NCBI GenBank assembly: GCA_024640305.1
Contig: JAHEFG010000002.1
Location: 97,972-161,971 of the forward strand
Direction: 5' to 3'
From: Gammaproteobacteria bacterium
GTDB taxonomy: Bacteria > Pseudomonadota > Gammaproteobacteria > Steroidobacterales > Woeseiaceae
DNA: 64,000 nucleotides
The position numbers and the translations under genes were made by a program. Shown piece after piece: positions 8,111 to 18,300 of this stretch. The notes under the pieces were generated by a model. The model was not told where the DNA came from and searched no databases. It saw nothing but the letters and a program-made list of their open reading frames with translations. Numbering within the stretch: the stretch's first letter is position 1; every line of letters starts with the position of its first letter.

Positions 8111-8898
8111 TCGTTGAACAAATCTGGACTGCTAACGCTTACCGCAACTTCAATTACCTCGTTGCGTGCCCGGAGACCGGCGACGCGTTGGCGATCGATC
8201 CGCTGGACTACACAAAATGTCTCGCCGTTGCGAAGCAACGCGGCTGGACGATCACTCAGATCCTCAATACTCATGAACACGGCGACCACACTGGTGGCAA
8301 CAAGGGTGTCGTCGCGGCGACAGGCGCTCTGATCATTGCGCATGAAAATGCCAGCCGCAGCATCCCGAACATGGGTCGCGGCGTTGGCGCAGGCGACATT
8401 ATCAAGGTTGGCAAAACTGTAGACCTCGAGTGCCTCGACACACCGGGACACACGATGAGTCACATTTGCCTGCTGTCAAAAACTGACCAGCCTGCGCTAT
8501 TCAGTGGTGACACACTGTTCAATGCAGGCGCGGGAAACTGCCACAATGGCGGTCATCCGAATGACCTGTATGAAACGTTCCGGAATCAACTCGAAAAACT
8601 GGACGATGAGACACAGATCTATCCGGGGCACGATTACCTGGTAAATAATCTGCAGTTTACCCTCGACCGTGAGCCCGACAACGCCACGGCCAGGCAATTA
8701 CTGGCTGCTGTAGAGGATCAGGATCCGAACGATGCCCTCGTAACGACCTTATCCCAGGAACGCCAGGTGAACACATTCTTCCGCCTGGACAGCGCGTCAG
8801 TTATTGCGCGACTGCAGGAACAGTTTCCCGACATCGGCAGCCAACCGGACACGCGCACGGTGTTTCTCAAACTTCGCGAGCTGCGAAACTCCTGGTAG
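8107..8898 (+). CDS. gloB: Hydroxyacylglutathione hydrolase (glyoxalase II)
   Basis: Cytosolic binuclear metal hydrolase that converts S-lactoylglutathione to lactate and glutathione in methylglyoxal detoxification; 263 residues. The metallo-beta-lactamase motif is THEHGDHTGG, with later ligands at DTPGHTMSH, FSGDTLF and YPGHDY. The C-terminal part matches the glyoxalase II helical domain that ends FLKLRELRNSW. It overlaps the amidohydrolase stop by four bases (ATGA), so translation is probably coupled. It converges with the kinase gene with a 9-base gap. Confidence 0.92.
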   Translation: MIVEQIWTANAYRNFNYLVACPETGDALAIDPLDYTKCLAVAKQRGWTITQILNTHEHGDHTGGNKGVVAATGALIIAHENASRSIPNMGRGVGAGDIIKVGKTVDLECLDTPGHTMSHICLLSKTDQPALFSGDTLFNAGAGNCHNGGHPNDLYETFRNQLEKLDDETQIYPGHDYLVNNLQFTLDREPDNATARQLLAAVEDQDPNDALVTTLSQERQVNTFFRLDSASVIARLQEQFPDIGSQPDTRTVFLKLRELRNSW

Positions 8899-8907
8899 CA
8901 AGCTGCA

Positions 8908-9663
8908 TCAGGGCCGGGCAGCTTCCCACAACCACAGCAACGCTTCATAGATACTTGCCTGCCGCGCTAGCTGCTCGCGCCAGCGCTTGCCATCGCCGTC
9001 GAAGTACGCATCCAACAGGTAGTCGCTTTGCTCTGTTGTTAGCTCATGATGTGCGACAACCGTCGCAAGATCGAAGAACGGATCATTGTCGCAGGCGTAC
9101 TCCCAATCCAGGAACCGGATCTCGGGCGTATTGATGATATTTGCGACAACCAGATCATTGTGACAACAGCAAAGGTTGTGCGGCAGCGGCCCAGCCTCGA
9201 TCCTGCGTAAGCACTCGCCGACCATTTCAGGATCTGCGTCTGCTATTTGTTGAACGTAGTCACGTGCTGCGCCAGTCGCATCGAAGGTGCGGCCAGTTAG
9301 CGGAAGTGCATGCAACTTCTTCAGCCCGGCAGCAAGCACATCAAGGTTCGCATTATCTTCCAGGTGCTCGCCCGACCAGATTACGCCCTCGAGGTACTCG
9401 GTCATGTAGACCGTATCTGATACGAACAACACGCGTCCCGCGAGCCCCCTGTCGGCTGCCAGGGTTTGTATGTGCGCTTCGATTGCCCTCTCGTTATATG
9501 GCGGGTTCCTGCAACTGTCATCGACTTTGAGAACAGCCCTGGCCGTACCGTTATCTACAAGATATGTCCGATTGCTGAAGCCGCCGCTGAGTTCGCAGTA
9601 CTCCGCGCCTTCCCAGCCGGGCACCATCAACAATGTGTCCGCAGGTGTCTTGTTCGTCGTCAT
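8908..9663 (-). CDS. Probable thiamine kinase (choline/aminoglycoside kinase fold)
   Basis: A 251-residue APH-fold small-molecule kinase with the Brenner-type catalytic motif CHNDLVVANII and the metal-binding FLDWEYACDNDPFFDLA. Alone it would be called a choline/thiamine kinase-like protein; thiamine is inferred because it is the last gene of a TPP-riboswitch operon after the outer-membrane receptor and PnuT. Phosphorylation would trap imported thiamine. Start at 9663 overlaps the pnuC stop (ATGA) and has GAGG 7 bases upstream. Confidence 0.8.
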   Translation of the reverse strand: MTTNKTPADTLLMVPGWEGAEYCELSGGFSNRTYLVDNGTARAVLKVDDSCRNPPYNERAIEAHIQTLAADRGLAGRVLFVSDTVYMTEYLEGVIWSGEHLEDNANLDVLAAGLKKLHALPLTGRTFDATGAARDYVQQIADADPEMVGECLRRIEAGPLPHNLCCCHNDLVVANIINTPEIRFLDWEYACDNDPFFDLATVVAHHELTTEQSDYLLDAYFDGDGKRWREQLARQASIYEALLWLWEAARP

Positions 9664-10268
9664 GCGGCCACCTCGCGCCGTGATCTGGCCCAACTCACCA
9701 GCCCGAACGGAATCATGAGCACATATACCGCAAACAGCACTGACGTCAGCTGTAAGTCACGGGACCAGTAAATGAAGATCGATGCGACATCAATGACCAA
9801 CCAGTACCACCAATTTTCGAGCACCTTACGCGCAACCAGAAAAGTTGCCCAGATAGCAGCCCAGGCAGTAATCGCATCAACGTAGGCGTGTTGGGAATCT
9901 GTCTGCGTGTGTAGTAAGTAACCATTGATCAGCCCAACAGCAACAATCAACAGAATCGCATAGACATGTGTCATCAGCGGCCAACTGACGACCGGCAATT
10001 GTTCTTCATCCGTCTGACCCGAACGCCACACCACCCAGCCGTAAACAGCCATTGCAAAATAGAAGCCGTTTAGCGCGGATTGCATGTAGAGTTTCGCGTC
10101 GAAAAACAGGTACACGTAAATCGCGGTGCTGATACCGGCACCGAACCAGCACCAGATATTCTGGCGAATGGCGAGCAACAGATACAGCAATGCCATAACC
10201 ACAGCGACGACCTCAAGGGGCGAAAGCGTGGCCGCCTGATGCTGCAATATCATCACGAGATTTTGCAT
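9660..10268 (-). CDS. pnuT: PnuC-family transporter, probably PnuT (thiamine)
   Basis: Inner-membrane facilitator of 202 residues with about seven to eight hydrophobic helices. Family features include the early WCWFGAGISTAIYVYLFFDAKLYMQSALNGFY segment (given in part as WCWFGAGIS and LYMQSALNGFY) and the late WWYWLVIDVASIFIYW motif. PnuC proteins import nicotinamide riboside or, as PnuT, thiamine. The TPP riboswitch at the head of this operon decides for thiamine. Such carriers work by facilitated diffusion, so the downstream kinase would provide the driving trap. Confidence 0.88.
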   Translation of the reverse strand: MQNLVMILQHQAATLSPLEVVAVVMALLYLLLAIRQNIWCWFGAGISTAIYVYLFFDAKLYMQSALNGFYFAMAVYGWVVWRSGQTDEEQLPVVSWPLMTHVYAILLIVAVGLINGYLLHTQTDSQHAYVDAITAWAAIWATFLVARKVLENWWYWLVIDVASIFIYWSRDLQLTSVLFAVYVLMIPFGLVSWARSRREVAA

Positions 10269-10276
10269 CGTCTACC

Positions 10277-12358
10277 TTACTTGAATTCCCACGTGAAACT
10301 GAGGCCTGCCTGGCGTGGGTCACCGAGCCTGGTGTAGAGCGCATCGGGAAAATCCGGGGGTTCGTTGCCAAAATAAAAACCACGAACCGCATAGCTCTCA
10401 TCGAGCAGGTTGCGCACCCAAAGCTGAGCCGACCAGGAAACCGCATCGTAACCAATGCGTGCGTGGACGAGTTCGTACGCTTGCGATTTCTGGTCGTGAC
10501 TTACGTCAAAATAGAACGCGTCTCGCGCAGTTGTATCCAGGCGAACAAATACACCATTGGCGTGTCGATAGCTGCCGCCGAGAGCGATCGAGTATTTCGG
10601 CGCATGCGCCTGGCCTCGTCCACTGAGATCGACCTGCGGCGTTTGAAAGGTCTCAAACGTCGCATCAAGCAAACCGATATTCAGGTAGAACTCCCAGGCA
10701 TCACTTGGCAACCACCGAATATCGGCCTCGAAGCCGGTTGTTTCACCCTGCGCCGCGTTGTCGGTGAAGAATACGAACGAAGCCGGGTCACCGGGGATCA
10801 GTTGGAAGGAGGTCCTTACCTGCTGGTTATCCCGGCGATTCAGGAATACAGACGCATTAACAATCAGCGAATCCTGCCGCAACGCAGCTTTTATTCCGGC
10901 TTCAAGACTCCACAGCTCTTCGGCGCCAAAATTGCGGCGATCGCTGGGCACGACGCCAAGATTGAACCCGCCCGCCTTGTAGCCCTTTGACAAGCTGACG
11001 AAGCTAGTCAGCGATTCGGAATAATCGTAGCTCAGTGTCATTTCTCCGCCCCACATCGACTCTGATGGGCCAACGGCAAGACCGGCGGTGTCGTCATAGT
11101 CAGTCGTCCTGCGTTCAGCCCGCAGTCCAAAGCTGGCTCGAGTCACACTGCTAAGATTGTGCTCGTATTGACCAAAAGCGGCGATGCTTGTCGCACGATA
11201 TTCGCTACCAAAGGTATCATCGAGGCTGTCCGCGAAGTCGTAAAACGGATCGTAGTACTCACCCTGATTGAAGGTCACGAGCGTATCCTTCAGTTGCAGC
11301 GCGTAAATGCCGAACAGCCAATCGTCGGTCGCCAGCCGAAGTTCCTGGCTAATCGTTTCGCGTTCTCGGTCGCTGACCGAAATGTAATCGTAAGTAACCG
11401 GCGCCCAGCTATCTTCGTTGCCCCAGTCCGCGTCGTAGCTAAATTCGATATCGGACACTGCAATGCTCGAGATCGACGTCACTTGCACGTCTGAAAATCC
11501 GGAATACTCAACCCTGGCCGAGACCCCGATGCTCTCCTGCGCATCCTTGCCGGGCCTGTCAGACAGCGTGACGAATCCGTTATCGAGTGCAAACGCATCG
11601 TAGCCATTGCGGGAATTTGCGAACAAGGCAGCCAGGTCGACCTGCCAATCGTTGCTGACCGACCAATGCACGCGCCCACGGACGGTCGTTTCGTTACGGC
11701 CGTTCGTGTCGGTACGCTGCAGGTAGGTATTATCACGAAATCCGTTGCTCTCATGCTGATGTGCACTCAGCCGATAGCTGACGTTGCCATCCGCACTGAG
11801 TCCGCCTCCTATTGCAACACCAACAGCGAGCGTATCGTCCGCGCCAACCGTCAGCTCCGCCCGCCCTTCAAATTCATCCGTTGGAGCTGTGCTTCGCATG
11901 TAAATGAGACCAGCCAACGCATTCGCGCCGTAGCGGCTTCCCTGCGGCCCACGCAGGACTTCTATTTGCTGCATGTCGAACAGCGTCGCGATGCTACCGA
12001 TGCCGCTAAAATCTATATCGTCGATCAGGAACCCGACAGATGGATTCGGTGCTCCCTGGTACTGCTCAAGTTCGCCGACTCCGCGAATCTGGAAGTAGCG
12101 AGCACGGTTACCATCCCCGGACCAGTTAAGGTTGGGGATCGTATCGATTACTTCTTCGAAGTGTTGCACCGCCAATTGCCGAATTTGTTCAGCGCCAAGG
12201 ACGGTCACGCTGGCCGGGAGCTCACTGCTGCTGCGCCCGCGAAAATCCGCTGTTACGACAATCTCATCAATGGTGTCCTGCGCACTGACAACAAAGGGCA
12301 GCATTGATGAGATCAGGAGGACGGCATATTTTGGCCGTAGCGTGCGAACGAATTGCAT
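10277..12358 (-). CDS. TonB-dependent receptor, probable thiamine uptake
   Basis: Outer-membrane receptor of 693 residues with signal peptide, plug domain and beta-barrel. The TonB box region reads DTIDEIVVTADF, the plug includes QIEVLRGPQGSRYGANALAGLIYM, and the protein ends in the barrel-terminal Phe-rich strand AGLSFTWEFK. Its start codon abuts a TPP riboswitch, and pnuT and the kinase follow within 8 bases and by overlap, so thiamine or a thiamine derivative is the inferred ligand. Expression should fall when TPP is abundant. Confidence 0.9.
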   Translation of the reverse strand: MQFVRTLRPKYAVLLISSMLPFVVSAQDTIDEIVVTADFRGRSSSELPASVTVLGAEQIRQLAVQHFEEVIDTIPNLNWSGDGNRARYFQIRGVGELEQYQGAPNPSVGFLIDDIDFSGIGSIATLFDMQQIEVLRGPQGSRYGANALAGLIYMRSTAPTDEFEGRAELTVGADDTLAVGVAIGGGLSADGNVSYRLSAHQHESNGFRDNTYLQRTDTNGRNETTVRGRVHWSVSNDWQVDLAALFANSRNGYDAFALDNGFVTLSDRPGKDAQESIGVSARVEYSGFSDVQVTSISSIAVSDIEFSYDADWGNEDSWAPVTYDYISVSDRERETISQELRLATDDWLFGIYALQLKDTLVTFNQGEYYDPFYDFADSLDDTFGSEYRATSIAAFGQYEHNLSSVTRASFGLRAERRTTDYDDTAGLAVGPSESMWGGEMTLSYDYSESLTSFVSLSKGYKAGGFNLGVVPSDRRNFGAEELWSLEAGIKAALRQDSLIVNASVFLNRRDNQQVRTSFQLIPGDPASFVFFTDNAAQGETTGFEADIRWLPSDAWEFYLNIGLLDATFETFQTPQVDLSGRGQAHAPKYSIALGGSYRHANGVFVRLDTTARDAFYFDVSHDQKSQAYELVHARIGYDAVSWSAQLWVRNLLDESYAVRGFYFGNEPPDFPDALYTRLGDPRQAGLSFTWEFK

Positions 12359-12360
12359 AT

Positions 12361-12447
12361 TTCCCTTCCTACGCCAGCATTACCCGGGTCAGGTTCTAAG
12401 GGTTCCCAAACGGATCTCAGGCCAGCGGCCACCCCTGTGACGGGAAA
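12361..12447 (-). promoter_or_regulatory. TPP riboswitch (THI element)
   Basis: The minus strand carries the THI-box landmarks in order: GGGGTGG, CTGAGA, ACCCTTAGAACCTGA, GGGTAATGC and GGCGTAGGAAGGG. The last block contains the ribosome-binding site, ending two bases before the receptor ATG, so a translational switch that hides GGAAGGG when TPP is bound is likely. There is no T-run terminator. It controls the receptor-pnuT-kinase operon. Confidence 0.97.
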
Positions 12448-12456
12448 ATTATATCA
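12448..12456 (-). promoter_or_regulatory. Extended -10 promoter of the thiamine operon
   Basis: On the minus strand TGATATAAT is a perfect extended -10 (TGnTATAAT). Its TGA is also the stop codon of mmsB. Transcription starting about 7 bases after the hexamer would begin just before the first riboswitch helix. No good -35 is present at 17 bases, which fits an extended -10 promoter. Confidence 0.7.
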
Positions 12457-13317
12457 GGATTCGAGCCGGGCAATCAGGCTCGACGTATCCCAGCGGCTGC
12501 CGCCCATCGACTGCACTTCCGCATAGAACTCATCGACAAGCTTTGCCAATTCGAGTGTCGCACCGTTACGCTGCGCCTCGTCAAACGCGATTGCCAGATC
12601 CTTGCGCATCCAGTCGACCGCAAACCCAAACTCGAATTCGTTGTTGACCATAGTTTGCCAGCGGTTTTCCATTTGCCACGACTGCGCTGCGCCCTTGGAA
12701 ATTGACTCAATGACTTTTGCCGGGTCTATGCCGGCGCGTTTGGCAAAATGCAGCCCCTCGGCGAGGCCCTGCACGACACCAGCTATGCAAATCTGATTGA
12801 CTGCCTTGGCAAGTTGACCGCTACCGACACCGCCAATCAGTGTCATGGCTTTGGCGTAACAGTCCATCACAGGTACCGCGCGTTCGAAGACCTCTACGTC
12901 GCCACCTGCCATGATTGTCAGTTGTCCGCTCTCAGCTCCCGCCTGGCCACCGGACACCGGCGCGTCCAGGAAATTAACGGCATGTTGCGCTGCCAGCGCG
13001 TACATCGCACGCGCCACCACCGCCGAGGCCGTCGTGTGATCGACCAGGACAGAACCGGCCTGCATCTCCTTGATAGCGCCCTGCTCCCCCGCGAGTACTT
13101 CCTGAACATCGGCATCATTACCAACGCAGGAGAAAACAAACTCTGCAGAAGCGGCCGCCTCTGCCGGCGTGGCCGCCATTTGGCCACCGTATTCGGCGCA
13201 CCATTGTTCTGCCTTTTGTGCGGTACGGTTGTAGACCGTTACATCATGTCCATTGCTGGCGAGATACCCGGCCATTGGGTACCCCATAACACCTAGGCCA
13301 ATGAAAGCAGCGCGCAT
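12454..13317 (-). CDS. mmsB: 3-hydroxyisobutyrate dehydrogenase family oxidoreductase
   Basis: NAD(P)-dependent beta-hydroxyacid dehydrogenase, 287 residues. The Rossmann motif GLGVMGYPMAGYL is N-terminal, the substrate motif DAPVSGGQAGAESG is central, and the catalytic Lys lies in GQLAKAVNQI. In valine breakdown the enzyme oxidises 3-hydroxyisobutyrate to methylmalonate semialdehyde, which fits the neighbouring acyl-CoA dehydrogenase, crotonase and icmF. Related beta-hydroxyacid dehydrogenases such as tartronate semialdehyde reductase cannot be excluded from sequence alone. Its stop codon is part of the thiamine-operon promoter. Confidence 0.82.
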   Translation of the reverse strand: MRAAFIGLGVMGYPMAGYLASNGHDVTVYNRTAQKAEQWCAEYGGQMAATPAEAAASAEFVFSCVGNDADVQEVLAGEQGAIKEMQAGSVLVDHTTASAVVARAMYALAAQHAVNFLDAPVSGGQAGAESGQLTIMAGGDVEVFERAVPVMDCYAKAMTLIGGVGSGQLAKAVNQICIAGVVQGLAEGLHFAKRAGIDPAKVIESISKGAAQSWQMENRWQTMVNNEFEFGFAVDWMRKDLAIAFDEAQRNGATLELAKLVDEFYAEVQSMGGSRWDTSSLIARLES

Positions 13318-13373
13318 ACGTAAGACTCCTGTGCAGATTCAGTCACGGCAAGAGCCGCCTCCACAATTTACAC

Positions 13374-14555
13374 TCAAGCAGCGCTTGCTTGCGACTTGTT
13401 TTGCTTCTTTCGGGGATCGAGGCCAAGGGAGCGAGCAATAATCTCTCGCATGATCTCAGAACTGCCGGCGTATATTCGGGAAACTCTGGCGTTCGCATAC
13501 ATTCGGCTGATGGGATATTCGTCCATATAACCATTGCCGCCGTGCAACTGCACACACTGGTCTGTCACCCGACCCTCCAATTCACTCGTCCACAATTTCG
13601 CTTTAGCCGCATCGTCCGCCGACAGAGAACCCTTGTTGTGCTCTTCAACACAACGATCAATAAATGCATAGCCAACATCGATTTCTGTTCGCATATCCGC
13701 AAGCAGGAATCGCGTGTTCTGGAAGTCGGACAGGGTCTTGCCAAAAACTTTGCGCTCATTGACATAGTCCAGCGTCATATTGAAAGCAGCCTCCGCGTTC
13801 GCGATGTAGCCGCACGCACCAAGCAATCTTTCCTCCGCCAGAAAATGCATGAGCTGGTAGAAACCGCGATGAAGTTCGCCCAGGAGGTTTTCCTTCGGCA
13901 CTTTCACGTTATTAAAGAACATTTCTGCCGTGTCCTGGCTCTTCAAGCCCATCTTTTTCAGGTTCTCGCCACGCTCAAAACCTTCCATGCCGCGTTCTAC
14001 TACGAACAAGGAAAGGCCGTGGCGGCTAGCCGGATCGGTCTTGGCCACTACAACGACGAGGTCAGCAAGAATGCCGTTAGAGATAAACGTCTTGGATCCA
14101 TTGAGCAGAAAGTGATCGCCCTTGTCTTCCGCCTTCGTACGAATTCCCGCAACGTCACTACCAGCACCGGGCTCTGTTATCGCAACGGCAAGAACATGCT
14201 CGCCCGATACGCATTTGGGCAGCCAACGCTCCTTCTGCTCGTCCGTACCAAGCTCGCCGATATAGGGCCCGACGAGGCGGCTGTGCAGTGTCATAAAGAA
14301 GCCCGCATCGCCGTGGTGTGCGTTTTCTTCGATCAGGATCTGCTCGTAGCGAAAATCGGTGACCCCCGCTGCCCCGTATTTCTCGTCAGCCCACATTAAC
14401 AGCAGGCCCATTTCGCCGGCCTTGAGAAACGCTTCGCGATCGACGATGCCCTGCTCGTGCCATTTGTCGGTATGCGGACGGATCTCGTTTTTCATGAAGC
14501 TCCGGACAGAGTCGCGGAACATGTCATGTTCTTCTTCAAAAATATTGCGATGCAT
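13374..14555 (-). CDS. Acyl-CoA dehydrogenase
   Basis: FAD flavoenzyme of 393 residues catalysing alpha,beta-oxidation of an acyl-CoA. It has AVAITEPGAGSDVAGI and FISNG substrate/FAD segments. The MCAD-position Glu near the C-terminus is Ala (IYAGSSEIM), while EERLLGACG carries a Glu where long-chain and isovaleryl dehydrogenases place theirs, so the catalytic base is probably of that type. Its ATG overlaps the crotonase stop by one base (TAATG). The operon setting suggests a short or branched acyl substrate such as isobutyryl-CoA, which is inference. Confidence 0.88.
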   Translation of the reverse strand: MHRNIFEEEHDMFRDSVRSFMKNEIRPHTDKWHEQGIVDREAFLKAGEMGLLLMWADEKYGAAGVTDFRYEQILIEENAHHGDAGFFMTLHSRLVGPYIGELGTDEQKERWLPKCVSGEHVLAVAITEPGAGSDVAGIRTKAEDKGDHFLLNGSKTFISNGILADLVVVVAKTDPASRHGLSLFVVERGMEGFERGENLKKMGLKSQDTAEMFFNNVKVPKENLLGELHRGFYQLMHFLAEERLLGACGYIANAEAAFNMTLDYVNERKVFGKTLSDFQNTRFLLADMRTEIDVGYAFIDRCVEEHNKGSLSADDAAKAKLWTSELEGRVTDQCVQLHGGNGYMDEYPISRMYANARVSRIYAGSSEIMREIIARSLGLDPRKKQNKSQASAA

Positions 14556-15331
14556 TATTCCTTGCCTCTAAATTCGGGTTTACGTTTTTGCAGGAAAGCC
14601 GCGATGCCTTCATTGTTATCATCGGTTCCGACCAGTGACCCCTGCAGCTGCGCCTCGAGGTCGTAAGAGCTGTCCCAATCGTTATCCATTGCGAATCGCA
14701 TGACCTTCTTCGTCGCCGCCAACGCCAGCGGAGCCCGTTGACTCAGGTCGCGCGCCCACTCAAGCGCTGTGCTTTGCAACTCGCCCGCAGGCGCCGTCCG
14801 GTTAACCAGGCCAAGTTGTACGCATCTTGCCGCGTCAATTCGCTCTGCTTCGACACTTAGTTGAAAAGCACGCTTGTAACCAAGGTGCCGAACAAGCGTC
14901 CAGTTCAGGCCGCCGTCGGGAACAAGTGAAATTGTTGCGAATGGTGAAAGCAGGAAAGCATCTTCAGCCATGATGACGAGATCGCAATGCAACGCCAATG
15001 ACATACCGATACCAGCCGCCGAACCGGGTATTGCAGCGATAACCGGCACCGGCAGTTCGGCTATCGCGGTAAAGACAGGACGATACTCTTCCCGGAGTTG
15101 CTCACTCACAGGTCGGGTGCCCAAACTTTCGTTCAGATCCGCTCCGGCAGAAAAACAGCGGCCCTCACCGGTCAGCACCACAACCCTGACTGAACTGTCG
15201 TTAGCTACGTCACTCAGCGCCTGTGCCAAATCCGCTCTGAGGCCGGCGGTAAAGGCATTCATATTGTCAGGTCGATTCAGCGCAATCACAGCAACTGCGT
15301 CCGACACTGCGTAGTTCACCAGCTTATCCAT
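14555..15331 (-). CDS. Enoyl-CoA hydratase/isomerase (crotonase) family
   Basis: A 258-residue crotonase-fold enzyme. The oxyanion-hole segments GRCFSAGADL and GSAAGIGMSL are present. The stretch ATISLVPDGGLNW resembles PaaG-type isomerases: the first Glu of classical hydratases is absent and an Asp lies in VPD. It may therefore be an isomerase or hydrolase-like member rather than a plain hydratase. It lies between icmF and the acyl-CoA dehydrogenase in one operon, so an unsaturated acyl-CoA intermediate of branched-chain degradation is the likely substrate. Confidence 0.85.
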   Translation of the reverse strand: MDKLVNYAVSDAVAVIALNRPDNMNAFTAGLRADLAQALSDVANDSSVRVVVLTGEGRCFSAGADLNESLGTRPVSEQLREEYRPVFTAIAELPVPVIAAIPGSAAGIGMSLALHCDLVIMAEDAFLLSPFATISLVPDGGLNWTLVRHLGYKRAFQLSVEAERIDAARCVQLGLVNRTAPAGELQSTALEWARDLSQRAPLALAATKKVMRFAMDNDWDSSYDLEAQLQGSLVGTDDNNEGIAAFLQKRKPEFRGKE

Positions 15332-15350
15332 TGGTCTACCTCAGGTCGCG

Positions 15351-18300
15351 CTACATGTTACGGCGGTACTCGCCGCCGACGTGGTAAAGCGCATCTGAAA
15401 TCTGACCCAGCGAACTGGTTTTGACGGTTTCCATGAGCGCTGCAAAAACATTACCACGATCGCGAGCGACTGATTGCAGCTCCAGCAGCGCTGTTGCGCT
15501 CTCTTCAGCGTGGGTTTCCTGGAACGCCCTCACGTTCTTGATCTGATCCTGTTTCTGCGCATCCGTTGAGCGGATCAACTCCTGGTTATGTACTTCGTCC
15601 TCCTCACCTTCGTTGGGCAGGAATGTATTGACGCCTATTAAAGGCAGAGAGCCATCATGCTTCTTACTCTCGTAGTAAAGACTCTCATCCTGAATCTTGC
15701 CGCGCTGGTACATAGTGTCCATTGCGCCGAGAACGCCGCCACGATCGGAGATGCGCTCGAACTCCTGGTAGACGGCTTCTTCAACAAGATCTGTCAGTTC
15801 ATTGATGATGAATGACCCCTGCCAGGGGTTCTCACAGAAATTCAGACCCAATTCGCGCGAGATGATCATTTGTATTGCCACGGCACGCCGCACGGACTGC
15901 TCGGTCGGTGTCGTAATCGCCTCATCAAATGCGTTTGTATGCAGGCTATTGCAGCTGTCGAATAACGCATACAGCGCTTGCAGCGTTGTACGAATGTCGT
16001 TAAAGCTGATTTCCTGCGCGTGCAGACTTCGGCCAGATGTTTGCACGTGATACTTGAGCATCTGCGAGCGCGAACTTGCACCGTAACGCTCTCGCATGGC
16101 CCTTGCCCATATGCGTCGCGCCACGCGCCCGATGACGGTGTACTCCGGATCCATTCCATTGGAGAAGAAGAAGCTCAGGTTCGGCGCGAAGTCGTCGATG
16201 CTCATGCCACGAGCCAGGTAGTACTCGACGATTGTGAAGCCGTTCGACAGAGTAAACGCCAGCTGGCTTATCGGGTTAGCTCCGGCTTCTGCGATATGGT
16301 AACCACTGATCGAAATGCTGTAGTAATTGCGGACGTTGTTGTCGATAAAAAACTGCTGCACATCGCCCATCATCTTCATCGCGAATTCGGTCGAGAAAAT
16401 GCACGTATTTTGTGCCTGATCCTCCTTGAGAATATCTGCCTGGACGGTGCCTCGAACGGAAGCCATCGTTTCCTTGCGAATCCTGGCATAGGTTTCTGCG
16501 TCGACGAGTTTGTCGCCTGAAATACCCAGTAACGCAAGACCGAGCCCGTGATTACCTTCAGGCAAGTCGCCCTCGTAACGTGGCCGCTCTCGTCCCTCGA
16601 AGTACTTGTCTATTTTCTTCTGCGCAGCGTCCCACCGGCCCGTTTCGCGCAAGTGTTTTTCGACCTGCTGGTCGATGGCACTGTTCATGAAAAACGCCAG
16701 GATCATTGGCGCCGGGCCATTGATCGTCATCGACACCGAAGTTGTGGGCGCACACAAGTCGAAACCCGAGTACAACTTCTTCATATCATCGACACTCGCT
16801 ATCGAGACGCCGCTGTTGCCGACCTTGCCGTAGATATCGGGGCGCTCGTGCGGATCCTCCCCGTACAGGGTGACGGAATCGAACGCGGTGGAAAGCCGGG
16901 CCGCCGCCTGGCCCTTCGATAGATAATGAAAACGACGGTTTGTTCTTTCCGGTGTTCCCTCGCCCGCGAACATGCGGGTAGGATCTTCACCAAGGCGACG
17001 GTAAGGATATACACCACCCGTATAAGGATAGGCACCCGGCAGGTTTTCCCGAGACAGGAAACTCAGCAATTCACCCCAGTCCCTGTATTCGGGCGCCGCG
17101 ACCTTGGGAATCTTCTGATGACTGAGGCTTTCCCTGTAATTGTCGCCAGTAATTTCCTTGCCACGTACAGTGTAGCTGTAGCGTTCGGCCTGCACGCTGG
17201 CTTTGCGATCCGGCCAGTCCCGCAATATTCGCAGCGACTCCTGCGACAGGTCCGACAGAGTTTCCTGGTAGCGCTGGCGCAGCGCAGCCAGGCTTCTGTC
17301 ACCATCTCCGTTCAGAGCATTAGCGGCATACGCTGCAAACAAGCCAGGCAACTGCGGGTCTTCAATCAGTTGCAGAGCTTCGTAAAGGTGCTGCAAGCGG
17401 CTGGCCAGCTCCGACTGTGTGTCAATACGGCTGTTGATCGCCCGGCCCTGCTCGGCGATCTCTGCAAGGTAACGAATACGAGAACCGGGTATGGCCGCCG
17501 CTGAACGGGACTCCCGGTTGGAGGTATCGATCTGCGGAGTCCATTTTTCAACATCAAGACCTAACTTGTCAGCGACCCGCCGGCACAGCTCGGCGAACAC
17601 CCAGCTGACACCGGGATCGTTGAACTGGCTCGCGATAGTCGGGTAGACCGGAATATCTTCGTCGTCCGTGTCGAACGCCGTGTGGTTGCGCTTCCACTGC
17701 TTGCGAATATCACGCAGCGCATCCTCGGCACCGCGCTTGTCGTACTTGTTCAGAATAATAAGGTCGGCGAAGTCCAGCATGTCAATTTTTTCCAGCTGGC
17801 TTGCCGCGCCGTACTCACTGGTCATTACGTAAGCAGAGAAATCAACAAGGTCAACAATCTCGCTGTCACTTTGCCCAATACCGGCTGTTTCGACGATGAT
17901 CAGGTCAAAGCCGAGCGACTTGAGATAGGCAATGTGATCGCCAAGCATCTCACTCGTGGCAAGATGCTGCCGGCGCGTTGCCATCGAGCGCATGAATATC
18001 CGGTCGGAGCGCAGTGAGTTCATGCGAATGCGATCGCCAAGCAATGCGCCCCCTGTCCTGCGACGCGTTGGATCCACGGCAAGAACGGCGATATTCATAT
18101 TCGGGAAACAGGCCAGGAACCGGTTGAGTAACTCGTCGGTCACACTGCTCTTGCCGGCTCCGCCGGTACCGGTGATTCCCACGACGGGCACCTGTCCCGC
18201 CTTCACCTGCCACTCTTTGCGCAGACTTGCCAGCTGTGCCTCATCAAACGCGCCAACTTCAAGGGCCGAGATCATTGCCGCCACGTCTGTCGCCGCAGGC

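Noticed and set aside
13389..14399. A 336-residue plus-strand open frame opposite the acyl-CoA dehydrogenase
   Set aside because: It mirrors a clearly conserved gene, has no family motif and no ribosome-binding context; it is an antisense shadow.
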